A stretch of 5,225 nucleotides of DNA from Candidatus Zymogenus sp. (GTDB lineage: Bacteria > Desulfobacterota > Zymogenia > Zymogenales > Zymogenaceae). Shown in pieces: positions 1 through 5,225 of this stretch. The stretch covers positions 1 to 5,225 of the forward strand of contig JAUWME010000200.1 of assembly GCA_030613285.1 (NCBI GenBank), written 5' to 3'. Numbering within the stretch: position 1 is the first letter of the stretch; each line of letters starts with the position of its first letter. Below the pieces are notes generated by a model. The model was not told where the DNA came from. It saw only the letters and a program-made list of their open reading frames with translations, and searched no databases. Both the position numbers and the translations under genes were made by a program.

Positions 1-728
1 TCCATCACCACGCGAAAAATAAAGAGGGGATTTCCAACAACGTAACGGTAAAACATCCTTTTGGGTTGAAGAAGAAGACGGAAAAACCATTCGAGCCAAA
101 AGACTTGCATCCACCTTGGGGCACGCCTTACGGTTCCAGCGATAAAGTCAAAGCACGCCCCGCCTGTCAACGCTACTTTCGCGTCTATCCTTTCCCAGTT
201 CTCCATCAGCCATCTCTCTTGAGCTGGCCTCCCAAAACCTACCACTAAAACATCCGGTGAAACACTGTTTATCTCATCTATTATCGCATCGTTCTCTTCT
301 TTGTCTTCTTTGTCGAAATAGCCGTTTCTCACCCCGGCAACTTTAAGGGTCGGAAACCTTTCAACGAGTTCCTCTGCCGCCTTTTTGGCAACCCCCTCCT
401 CAGCCCCAAGAAAATAGTAGGAAAATCCCTCATTCTGCATATAATCGGAGAGTTTCCACATCCAATCTGCATAAGTAATCCTTTCTGGGATTTTGCATCC
501 AAGTATCTTGGCTCCCATCATTACCCCGTGCCCGTCGCAGAAGACTATTGCGGCACTGTTCAACAAATCTTTCATGAATGGATACTTGAGCGCTTGGTTT
601 ATCGCATTTACATTAACGTTGAGGACAAGCCCCTTTCTATCGTTTCTGATTATTGCGCCGATCTTCTGGTTCAACACCTCGGTAGTCAGAAGATTCACTT
701 TGATATCGAGAATTCGTATCTCATCCAT
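1..728 (-). CDS. WecG/TagA/CpsF family (GT26) glycosyltransferase, 3' end cut by window edge
   Basis: Reading from the ATG at 728-726 to the left edge gives 242 residues without a stop, so only the extreme C-terminus is missing (family members are usually about 240-250 residues). Family landmarks are all present: NVNVN at residues 37-41, CDGHGV at 64-69 with Asp65 at the position of the proposed catalytic base in TagA, GFGRPAQE at 164-171, GGACFDFIAG at 189-198, RRAPRW at 201-206, then EWFFRLL and a basic QPKRMFYRY tail. That last part is the family's membrane-associating appendage. The family transfers ManNAc, ManNAcA or glucose from a nucleotide sugar to an undecaprenyl-linked acceptor on the cytoplasmic face of the inner membrane; donor and acceptor cannot be read here. 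The start is fixed by an in-frame TAA two codons upstream (734-732). The ribosome site is weak (GAAG about 10 bases upstream). It follows a 164-base gap, unlike the overlapping genes before it, so it may have its own promoter. Confidence 0.93.
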   Translation of the reverse strand, partial: MDEIRILDIKVNLLTTEVLNQKIGAIIRNDRKGLVLNVNVNAINQALKYPFMKDLLNSAAIVFCDGHGVMMGAKILGCKIPERITYADWMWKLSDYMQNEGFSYYFLGAEEGVAKKAAEELVERFPTLKVAGVRNGYFDKEDKEENDAIIDEINSVSPDVLVVGFGRPAQERWLMENWERIDAKVALTGGACFDFIAGTVRRAPRWMQVFWLEWFFRLLLQPKRMFYRYVVGNPLFIFRVVM

Positions 729-892
729 TTTTTAATAACTTCAGTTCTATTTGTCAAACCCCCCAAAAAACTCACAGCAATCTTCAACTCCCATCCTTAT
801 AAATGCTTTACCTTCTTTGCTACACACTCTTTTAAAAGACAACTATGAAGACAGTTGAAATAAACACCACCAACCACTGTTGAATATTGGAT
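729..892. other. Non-coding gap between ispD-like gene and GT26 gene
   Basis: This is the only sizeable break in an otherwise overlapping gene row. On the minus strand it holds, in order, a weak hairpin with a short U run just after ispD, a 12-base perfect palindrome (828-839, TCTTTTAAAAGA), a T6G6 tract (770-759), and a perfect TTGACA hexamer (757-752). The hexamer has no good -10 box at the usual distance: 16-17 bases on are only TTAAAA or TAAAAA, directly against the start codon. A 15-codon reading frame at 794-747 has no homology I recognise. I see no tRNA or structured RNA. Confidence 0.6.
834..857 (-). terminator. Weak possible intrinsic terminator after the ispD-like gene
   Basis: On the minus-strand transcript CAACUG (857-852) can pair with UAGUUG (845-840) around a 6-base loop UCUUCA, with one G-U pair closing the loop. 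It is followed directly by UCUUUU (839-834). The hairpin starts 35 bases beyond the ispD-like stop codon. The stem is short, AT-rich and lacks a GC core, and the U tract is interrupted, so termination would be inefficient at best. Its position between the packed operon and the separately spaced GT26 gene is the main reason to list it. Confidence 0.25.
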
Positions 893-1621
893 TTAACTAA
901 TTTTGTCAAGATCGCCCCTGAAAGTAACCTTGATATTCTCAGGACTACCCGAAACTATTTTTACCTTTTTGCCCATCCTCATAATCAATACAGCATCATC
1001 GGTGGCATCACTGATTCCATCCAAAATAGCGGATCTGTGCCCTTCCATTATAAGATCGTATCGAAAGACCTGGGGCGTCTGGATAGAAAAGAGCTTTTCT
1101 CTGGGGATGTAACTCTCTACAAATTGGTCTTCTACCAATGCTGAGGAATCTGTGGCGGGTATCCCCACCACCGCCGCCCCGTGCTTTTGTGCCTCCTCCA
1201 CCGATTTTTTTACAATTTCAGGATCAACCATCGGCCGTGCCGCATCGTGTATCAGGACAATATCAATTCCACCTTCACGTCCACCTTCAATAGCATTAAG
1301 CCCGTTAAAAACAGACTCTTGTCGCGTAGCACCGCCTGATACAAATATTATCTTCCGATCGGTCAGCCCAAATTCTATAACCAACTCTCTGGCAAGCCCG
1401 ATATATTCCTCCTTGACCGGAACCGTAATCCCCGAAAGGACGTCTGCCTTAAAAAGCGTTTGAAGTGTTTTCACAAGGATCGGGACGCCCCCAACCCTGA
1501 TGAATTGCTTGGGGAGTTTGCTCCCAACCAACATTCCACCTCTTTCATCATCACCTGACTTTGCAATTCTGGAGCCACTTCCCCCAGCGGGGACAATCCC
1601 CCATACCACAGCCGTTGTCAT
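893..1621 (-). CDS. ispD: IspD-family cytidylyltransferase (probable 2-C-methyl-D-erythritol 4-phosphate cytidylyltransferase)
   Basis: The family couples CTP to a sugar-alcohol phosphate; IspD makes CDP-methylerythritol in the cytoplasmic MEP isoprenoid pathway, and the related TarI/Bcs1 makes CDP-ribitol. Visible motifs over 242 residues: the nucleotide loop PAGGSGSR (11-18), PKQF (37-40), GGATRQESV (97-104), HDAARP (125-130), PATDS (155-159), IPREKLFSIQTPQVF (172-186), TDDA (207-210) and NIKVT (229-233). Arg18, Lys38, Arg174 and Lys231 fall at the positions of the E. coli IspD catalytic Arg20, Lys27, Arg157 and Lys213. Two oddities: the loop between Arg18 and Lys38 is about 13 residues longer than in E. 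coli IspD, and the protein stops nine residues after NIKVT, losing most of the last helix. The segment 156-186 resembles Thermotoga-type IspD more than the usual PVKDT form. The ATG overlaps the galE stop (ATGA), with AGGA ten bases upstream. A TarI-like role in glycan synthesis remains possible given the neighbours. Confidence 0.82.
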   Translation of the reverse strand: MTTAVVWGIVPAGGSGSRIAKSGDDERGGMLVGSKLPKQFIRVGGVPILVKTLQTLFKADVLSGITVPVKEEYIGLARELVIEFGLTDRKIIFVSGGATRQESVFNGLNAIEGGREGGIDIVLIHDAARPMVDPEIVKKSVEEAQKHGAAVVGIPATDSSALVEDQFVESYIPREKLFSIQTPQVFRYDLIMEGHRSAILDGISDATDDAVLIMRMGKKVKIVSGSPENIKVTFRGDLDKIS

Positions 1622-2601
1622 TTTACCATTTTCCTCTTTTGCATAAAATTCCAGGCCGTCTGAACAATATCAACAAGTTCTGGATACTCAAGTCGAAATC
1701 CCATCTCACTTTGTATCTTCTCTGATTTGGCCACAAGCACCGGCGGGTCTCCGGGTCGCCTTTTTCCGATAGTAACCTTCACGTCCAAACCCGTAACCTC
1801 CCGACAGACATCAATTACCTCTTTTACCGAATATCCACTTTCACTGCCAAGATTGAAAGCCTCCGACTCACCGCCACCCTCTAGCCTTGCGTATGCAAGG
1901 AGATGGGCGGAGATAAGGTCTGAGATATGAATATAATCTCTAACACAGGTGCCGTCTGGGGTGTCATAATCATCTCCAAAAATAGTAACCCCATCTTTCT
2001 CACCTGAAGCTGCCATCAGCACCACGGGTATCAGGTGCGTCTCCGGGTCGTGTCGCTCCCCAAGCTCGCCTGTTGGGTCTGCCCCGGCGGCATTAAAATA
2101 TCTGAGGGAGACATATCTCAGCCCATACGCTACGCTGTAATCTTCCATCGCTTTTTCAAAGAGATATTTTGTCGTCCCGTAAGGATTTATGGGTGCCTTC
2201 GGATGCGCTTCTGTGATGGGTATCTCTACCGGGTTTCCGTAAATAGCGCAAGTGGAAGAAAAGATGAGGTTCTTGACATCGGCCTTCATCATGGCTGACA
2301 GGAGATTCAAACCGCCCACGACGTTGTTGAAATAATATTTTTCTGGGTTTTCAACAGACTCCCCAACATAACAATGCGCCGCAAAATGCATCACCGCATC
2401 AATGTCGAACTTTTCAAAGACAGCTGAAATATCCTCTTTGTTGTTGAGATCTCCCAGAAAAAAATCCTTGCACAAAACGGCGTCTCGATGGCCAGCAATG
2501 AGGTTGTCAAAAACCACAGGGTTTATACCCTCTGCCATAAAACGTTTTACTGCATGGCTCCCAATATATCCCGCACCGCCGACAATCAGAACATTTTTCA
2601 T
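1618..2601 (-). CDS. galE: UDP-glucose 4-epimerase GalE
   Basis: This 327-residue protein has the normal length of bacterial GalE, a short-chain dehydrogenase/reductase of the extended type that interconverts UDP-glucose and UDP-galactose using tightly bound NAD. Visible are the Rossmann loop GGAGYIGS (8-15), DNLIAGH (32-38), DAVMHFAA (68-75), SSTCAIYG (115-122), the catalytic Tyr141-x3-Lys145 pair in NPYGTTK, RYFNAAGADPTGELGERH (167-184) with the substrate-binding Asn170, GTCVRDYIHISDL (217-229) and RRPGDPP (281-287). These are GalE hallmarks rather than those of the dehydratases. The exact substrate (Glc/Gal or also GlcNAc/GalNAc) is not decided by what I can read. It starts at an ATG overlapping the kdsD stop by four bases, with GGGGA eight bases upstream, and ends overlapping the ispD-like start, so all three are probably translationally coupled. 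In this setting it supplies galactose for the glycan. Confidence 0.96.
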   Translation of the reverse strand: MKNVLIVGGAGYIGSHAVKRFMAEGINPVVFDNLIAGHRDAVLCKDFFLGDLNNKEDISAVFEKFDIDAVMHFAAHCYVGESVENPEKYYFNNVVGGLNLLSAMMKADVKNLIFSSTCAIYGNPVEIPITEAHPKAPINPYGTTKYLFEKAMEDYSVAYGLRYVSLRYFNAAGADPTGELGERHDPETHLIPVVLMAASGEKDGVTIFGDDYDTPDGTCVRDYIHISDLISAHLLAYARLEGGGESEAFNLGSESGYSVKEVIDVCREVTGLDVKVTIGKRRPGDPPVLVAKSEKIQSEMGFRLEYPELVDIVQTAWNFMQKRKMVK

Positions 2602-3611
2602 AGGTTAATCCCCGCTCTTAAAATATCGTGAATGTGAATAACGCCTTTCGGTTTGTCGCCTGTACCCATCACAACAAGGGACGTAATGGACATATCCTCC
2701 ATAATCCTCAACGCCTCCGCCGCAAGTTTATTCTCGTCAATCCCCTTGGGATTTTTGACCATCACATCCTTGACCTTTTTGTTGAGGGGGTTGGTATCCT
2801 CTTGAAAGATTCGCCGAAGATCACCGTCTGTGACAATTCCCAAGAGCTTCCCGCTATTGTCACTATTGTCGGTAACCGTTGTCATCCCAAGACCCTTTGT
2901 CGTCATCTCAACGATTGCCTCCTTCAAACTTACATCTTCACCCACCACAGGCAGTTCGTCTCCGGTGTGCATGAGGTCCAACACTTTTATGAAAATCCTC
3001 CTGCCAATGGAACCTTCGGGGTGCCTTCTGGCAAAATCCTTAAGATCAAAGTTTCGCATCTTTAAGAGTACCACGGATAAGGCATCTCCCAGGGCCAATG
3101 TCGCCGTTGTGGATGACGTAGGGACGATGTTCCAAGGACATGCCTCCTGCTTTACACCCACGTCAAGGGTTACATCGCTTTCTTTTGCAAGAGTTGAATT
3201 CATCTCCCCCACCATTCCGATGATTTTAACTCCCGCCCACCTGAAATATGGAAAGAGCTTTAGTACCTCTATCGTCTCGCCGCTAAAAGAGAGCGCAATC
3301 ACCAGATCATCTGGTGTTACTACTCCTATGTCGCCGTGGAGTCCCTCTGCGGGATGAAGATAGACAGCAGGGGTTCCGGTGCTGGAGAGGGTGGCTGTAA
3401 TCTTTCTTGCCACAAGACCGGATTTTCCCATCCCAGTTACTATCACCCGACCCTTCACTCCAAAGATGAGATTAACCGCCTTTTTAAATTCGTCACCGAG
3501 TTTATCGACAAGATCACCCACCGCATCCCTCTCGATTTCGAGGACATTTTTCCCCTCGGCGATGATATCTATTTTATTAACTTTATTATTAAATTGCTTC
3601 ATTTCAATCAC
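2598..3611 (-). CDS. kdsD: Arabinose-5-phosphate isomerase KdsD/KpsF (SIS + two CBS domains)
   Basis: It converts ribulose 5-phosphate to arabinose 5-phosphate, the first step toward Kdo for lipopolysaccharide or capsule. The 337 residues match the family length and order: SIS domain (about 40-200) with TGMGKSG (59-65), HPAEGLHGDIG (86-96), SFSGET (108-113) and EACPWNIVPTSSTTATLALGDA (156-177, nearly identical to the family consensus). Next comes DFARRHPEGSIGRR (192-205), where His197 matches the active-site histidine of E. coli KdsD, with PEG replacing the usual PGG. Two CBS repeats follow (about 210-270 and 280-335). The first CBS repeat has a small DNSDNS insertion before GKLLGIVTDGDLRR. 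The listed start is a GTG at 3611-3609 that overlaps the preceding stop; an ATG three codons in (3602-3600) lies one base after that stop with GAG eight bases upstream and may be the true start. No kdsA, kdsB or kdsC lies in the window. Confidence 0.95.
   Translation of the reverse strand: MIEMKQFNNKVNKIDIIAEGKNVLEIERDAVGDLVDKLGDEFKKAVNLIFGVKGRVIVTGMGKSGLVARKITATLSSTGTPAVYLHPAEGLHGDIGVVTPDDLVIALSFSGETIEVLKLFPYFRWAGVKIIGMVGEMNSTLAKESDVTLDVGVKQEACPWNIVPTSSTTATLALGDALSVVLLKMRNFDLKDFARRHPEGSIGRRIFIKVLDLMHTGDELPVVGEDVSLKEAIVEMTTKGLGMTTVTDNSDNSGKLLGIVTDGDLRRIFQEDTNPLNKKVKDVMVKNPKGIDENKLAAEALRIMEDMSITSLVVMGTGDKPKGVIHIHDILRAGINL
2854..2871 (-). repeat. Two-copy 9-base tandem repeat inside kdsD
   Basis: On the plus strand CTATTGTCA is followed directly by CTATTGTCG, an 8/9 match. 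On the coding strand this encodes DNS-DNS at residues 248-253, in the loop before the GIVTDGDLRR strand of the first CBS domain. That loop normally reads like D-E-D-G-K, so the repeat looks like a small in-frame duplication that lengthened it by three residues. Confidence 0.5.
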
Positions 3612-4845
3612 TCATCTCGTTACGAAGAACCTTATTGAAAAGCTCATCAAATTTTGGGGCGATCGCCTCCCATGAAAAACGCTCCTTGACGTCCTCCATC
3701 GCCTTTCTTGTAATTCTCCCCCTAAAATCGTCATCATTTGCAATCTTTATCACCGCATCGCAAATTCCTTGTGGGGAACGCTCCTCAATCAGGATTCCAT
3801 TCACTCCATCTTCTATGATATCACCAATACCGCCAACCCGACTCCCCACCACAGGAAGACCCGCTGCCATCGCTTCTATAAGAACAGTTCCCAACCCCTC
3901 CGTCTCGCCGGTGGGCATAACCACAGATGGCAGGACAAAGATATCGTGCTCATAAAGCAAGCGGGGGATTTCATGGTGGGTTACTTCGTTTTTGAAAACT
4001 ACAGAATCATAAACCCCTGCATTCTGAGAATGCTTGACCAATCTTTCTCGATATGGGCCGTCCCCCACAAGGGTCAGCCGGGCATTTGGAAATTTCTCCT
4101 TTATAAGCGCCAAGGCCGAAATTAGATATTCCTGACCCTTCAAAGGAATCAGCCGTCCCACATTGATTATCTTAACTGTATTATCCCTCTCCCCCGATTC
4201 CTCCCTTTTTGGTACCTTGCTCCCCTCCGCTCCTCCCCCAACCCCTGACGAAAAAAACTCAACGTCAACACCCATGGGGATCACATTGACATCAACCCCG
4301 GGTACAACCTCTTCAAGCCTCTTTTTTGTAGCAATGCTGTTTGCAGTAACCGCCCCAACCCCTTTTATTACAAATCGAAAAACCGATCTCAACAAATATC
4401 CCAAAGGGCCCCGAAATTTCAGATTTACATCTGAGCCGTGAAGAGTCAAAATTGTCCTCACCCGAAAGAGCGTTGCCACCAACCCTTGGGGAATGAGCCA
4501 ATGGGCATTTACAATATCCGCCCCTTTGAAAAGCCTCCGAAGATATATCCCCTGAGCAACAATAAACGGTAGAATCAAGAGAAATCTGAGGGGCTTCTTC
4601 CTAACGTTATTGAGCATTCCCTCCCCGTAAGAAAGTGTCTCAAGACTTTCGGGCCACGCATACCTGAAGCGAAAGACATTGACTCCCTCCATCACCTCTC
4701 GCTTTGGACATCCTGCGGCATGGGGTGCAATGATTGTAACCTCATGCCCAATTTTTATAAGTGCCTTTCCCATGTTGAGTACAAAAACCCCAGCCCAGTC
4801 CCCGTACCATCTGGGAAATGAGCTGGTAATCATCAGGATTTTCAA
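3604..4845 (-). CDS. Family 4 (GT-B fold) glycosyltransferase
   Basis: A 413-residue retaining glycosyltransferase of the GT4 type, cytoplasmic and likely membrane-peripheral, adding a sugar to a lipid-linked glycan. The N-terminal half opens with MKILMITSSFPR and WAGVFVLNMGKAL (17-29), then NAHWLIPQG (113-121) and TLHGSDV (134-140). The C-terminal donor domain has INVGRLIPLKGQEYL (227-241; Arg231 and Lys236 contact the donor phosphates in this family), LVGDGPYR (259-266), the E-x7-E motif Glu316/Glu324 in ETEGLGTVLIEAMAAGLPV, and GGIGDIIEDGVNGILI (338-353). Donor and acceptor cannot be assigned. Between the domains lies an unusual low-complexity stretch, GVGGGAEGSKVPKREESGE (201-219). The start is TTG: an in-frame TAA sits immediately upstream, a strong purine-rich ribosome site precedes it, and the next candidate (ATG at codon 5) would remove most of the first beta strand. 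The gene follows the GT2 gene by 21 bases and runs into kdsD. Confidence 0.93.
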   Translation of the reverse strand: MKILMITSSFPRWYGDWAGVFVLNMGKALIKIGHEVTIIAPHAAGCPKREVMEGVNVFRFRYAWPESLETLSYGEGMLNNVRKKPLRFLLILPFIVAQGIYLRRLFKGADIVNAHWLIPQGLVATLFRVRTILTLHGSDVNLKFRGPLGYLLRSVFRFVIKGVGAVTANSIATKKRLEEVVPGVDVNVIPMGVDVEFFSSGVGGGAEGSKVPKREESGERDNTVKIINVGRLIPLKGQEYLISALALIKEKFPNARLTLVGDGPYRERLVKHSQNAGVYDSVVFKNEVTHHEIPRLLYEHDIFVLPSVVMPTGETEGLGTVLIEAMAAGLPVVGSRVGGIGDIIEDGVNGILIEERSPQGICDAVIKIANDDDFRGRITRKAMEDVKERFSWEAIAPKFDELFNKVLRNEMSD

Positions 4846-4848
4846 TTA

Positions 4849-4857
4849 CTCCCCCTC
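4849..4857 (-). promoter_or_regulatory. Ribosome binding site for the TTG-started GT4 gene
   Basis: The minus strand reads GAGGGGGAG, then TAA, then the TTG start codon. Depending on which part pairs with 16S rRNA, the spacer is 3 bases (GGAG), 5 bases (AGGGGG) or 8 bases (GAGG). The TAA is in frame with the TTG, so no longer reading frame is possible; this settles the start. Confidence 0.75.
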
Positions 4858-4866
4858 TTGTATCTG

Positions 4867-5225
4867 CTACTTAAGAGATTTATTATACTCCATGTCAAAC
4901 CACATAGCAAAGAAGAGCGATTGTAGCCCCGATATGAAAAGGAAGGCCGCAAAAAGCGCACTGGTAGAAGCCACCCCGTAATCTACAAGGTTGAACAAAC
5001 CCATAAGCCTCACCGCAATGAGGTAAAATCCGAACAGTACACCAAAAGGGGTCAGTGTCAGGCCCAACAGGTAAAAGAAGACCAAGGGGTGAAAATCGTA
5101 AATAATATATTTTTTTACCATTCGGGAAATAAATCCCTTAATCAGGAGCCACAAAATGGTCGGGATAATTTTTAAAATCTTTATCTCTGACTTCTCCCCG
5201 ATGTTGTAAATCGGTTTTATATTAA
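4867..5225 (-). CDS. C-terminal part of a family 2 (DPM1-like) glycosyltransferase with membrane tail, 5' end cut by window edge
   Basis: The frame is open from the right edge to a TAG at 4869-4867, giving 118 residues. There is no reason to start it at the internal TTG (5154), because the residues before it, IYNIGEKSEIKILKIIPTI, continue the family pattern. Visible are the end of the soluble part (Y-N-I-G-E-K-S-K-like region followed by KGFISRMVKKY), then YDFHPLVFFYLLG and a first membrane segment to about LIAVRL, a short loop (MGLFNLVDYGVA), and a second segment, STSALFAAFLFISGLQSLFFA, ending in MWFDMEYNKSLK. This HPLVFFY-type tail with two membrane helices is what I recall from GT2 enzymes that hand sugars to polyprenyl phosphate or lipid-linked glycans at the inner membrane. 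The catalytic GT-A domain lies outside the window, so substrate and even the exact subfamily are inferred. It is the first visible gene of the operon. Confidence 0.78.
   Translation of the reverse strand, partial: NIKPIYNIGEKSEIKILKIIPTILWLLIKGFISRMVKKYIIYDFHPLVFFYLLGLTLTPFGVLFGFYLIAVRLMGLFNLVDYGVASTSALFAAFLFISGLQSLFFAMWFDMEYNKSLK

Noticed and set aside
729..757. A promoter made of TTGACA (757-752) plus a -10 box
   Set aside because: The perfect -35-like hexamer lacks a recognisable -10 at 16-18 bases, and transcription would begin inside the coding sequence. It is kept only as an observation in the gap.
747..794. A 15-codon minus-strand frame (MGVEDCCEFFGGFDK) upstream of the GT26 gene, considered as a leader peptide
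   Set aside because: AAGG sits only one or two bases from its ATG, there is no attenuator-like structure after it, and a frame this short arises often by chance.
828..839. Perfect palindrome TCTTTTAAAAGA as an operator
   Set aside because: It is AT-rich and only 12 bases, has no second copy in the gap, and overlaps the U run of the weak terminator candidate; chance is a sufficient explanation.
528..848. A 106-codon plus-strand open frame reaching into the gap
   Set aside because: Most of it is antisense to the GT26 gene, its product matches nothing I know, and no convincing ribosome site precedes it.
893..1621. Frameshift as the cause of the short C-terminus of the IspD-like protein
   Set aside because: Reading on past the stop in the three frames gives nothing resembling the missing IspD helix, so the early stop looks natural.
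2830..3357. A 175-codon plus-strand open frame, and similar plus-strand frames across the window
   Set aside because: They lie antisense to genes with clear family motifs (here kdsD), have low-complexity Ser/Thr/Pro-rich products and no recognisable domains; they are reading-frame shadows of purine-rich minus-strand genes.
4313..4501. A 62-codon minus-strand frame inside the GT4 gene
   Set aside because: It is an alternative frame of the GT4 coding sequence with no domain features.

Overview
The window looks like part of a surface-polysaccharide or lipid-linked glycan biosynthesis locus from a Gram-negative (diderm) bacterium. All six recognisable genes lie on the minus strand and are read from right to left. 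The Gram-negative inference rests on a KdsD/KpsF-type arabinose-5-phosphate isomerase, the entry step to Kdo, next to glycosyltransferases and GalE. Nothing in the sequence fixes the species. Medium-to-low GC and use of GTG and TTG starts would fit many Deltaproteobacteria-like or uncultured lineages, but that is only an impression.

Layout in the direction of transcription: (1) the C-terminal part of a membrane-tailed family 2 glycosyltransferase enters from the right edge (5225 to 4867). (2) After a 21-base gap comes a family 4 glycosyltransferase with a TTG start (4845 to 3604). (3) kdsD/kpsF, SIS plus two CBS domains (3611 to 2598), abuts or slightly overlaps it. (4) galE (2601 to 1618) and (5) an IspD-family cytidylyltransferase (1621 to 893) follow, each joined to its predecessor by a 4-base ATGA overlap. 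This is one tightly packed operon whose promoter lies beyond the right edge. (6) A 164-base non-coding gap (729 to 892) separates ispD from a WecG/TagA/CpsF (GT26) glycosyltransferase (728 to 1). That last gene has no stop in the window but is nearly full length: 242 residues are visible.

Together the genes supply precursors and transferases. GalE makes UDP-galactose, KdsD makes arabinose 5-phosphate, the IspD-family enzyme makes a CDP-activated alcohol phosphate, and the GT2, GT4 and GT26 enzymes assemble sugars, probably on an undecaprenyl carrier at the inner membrane. The ispD-like gene may be the housekeeping isoprenoid gene housed here, or it may make a CDP-alditol for the glycan; the sequence leans to the former.

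I see no mobile element, CRISPR array, RNA gene or clear novel system. The points most worth a second look are the altered active-site loop and shortened C-terminus of the IspD-like protein, the pairing of an arabinose-5-phosphate isomerase with a cytidylyltransferase and no visible Kdo genes, and the gap before the GT26 gene with its C6A6 tract.
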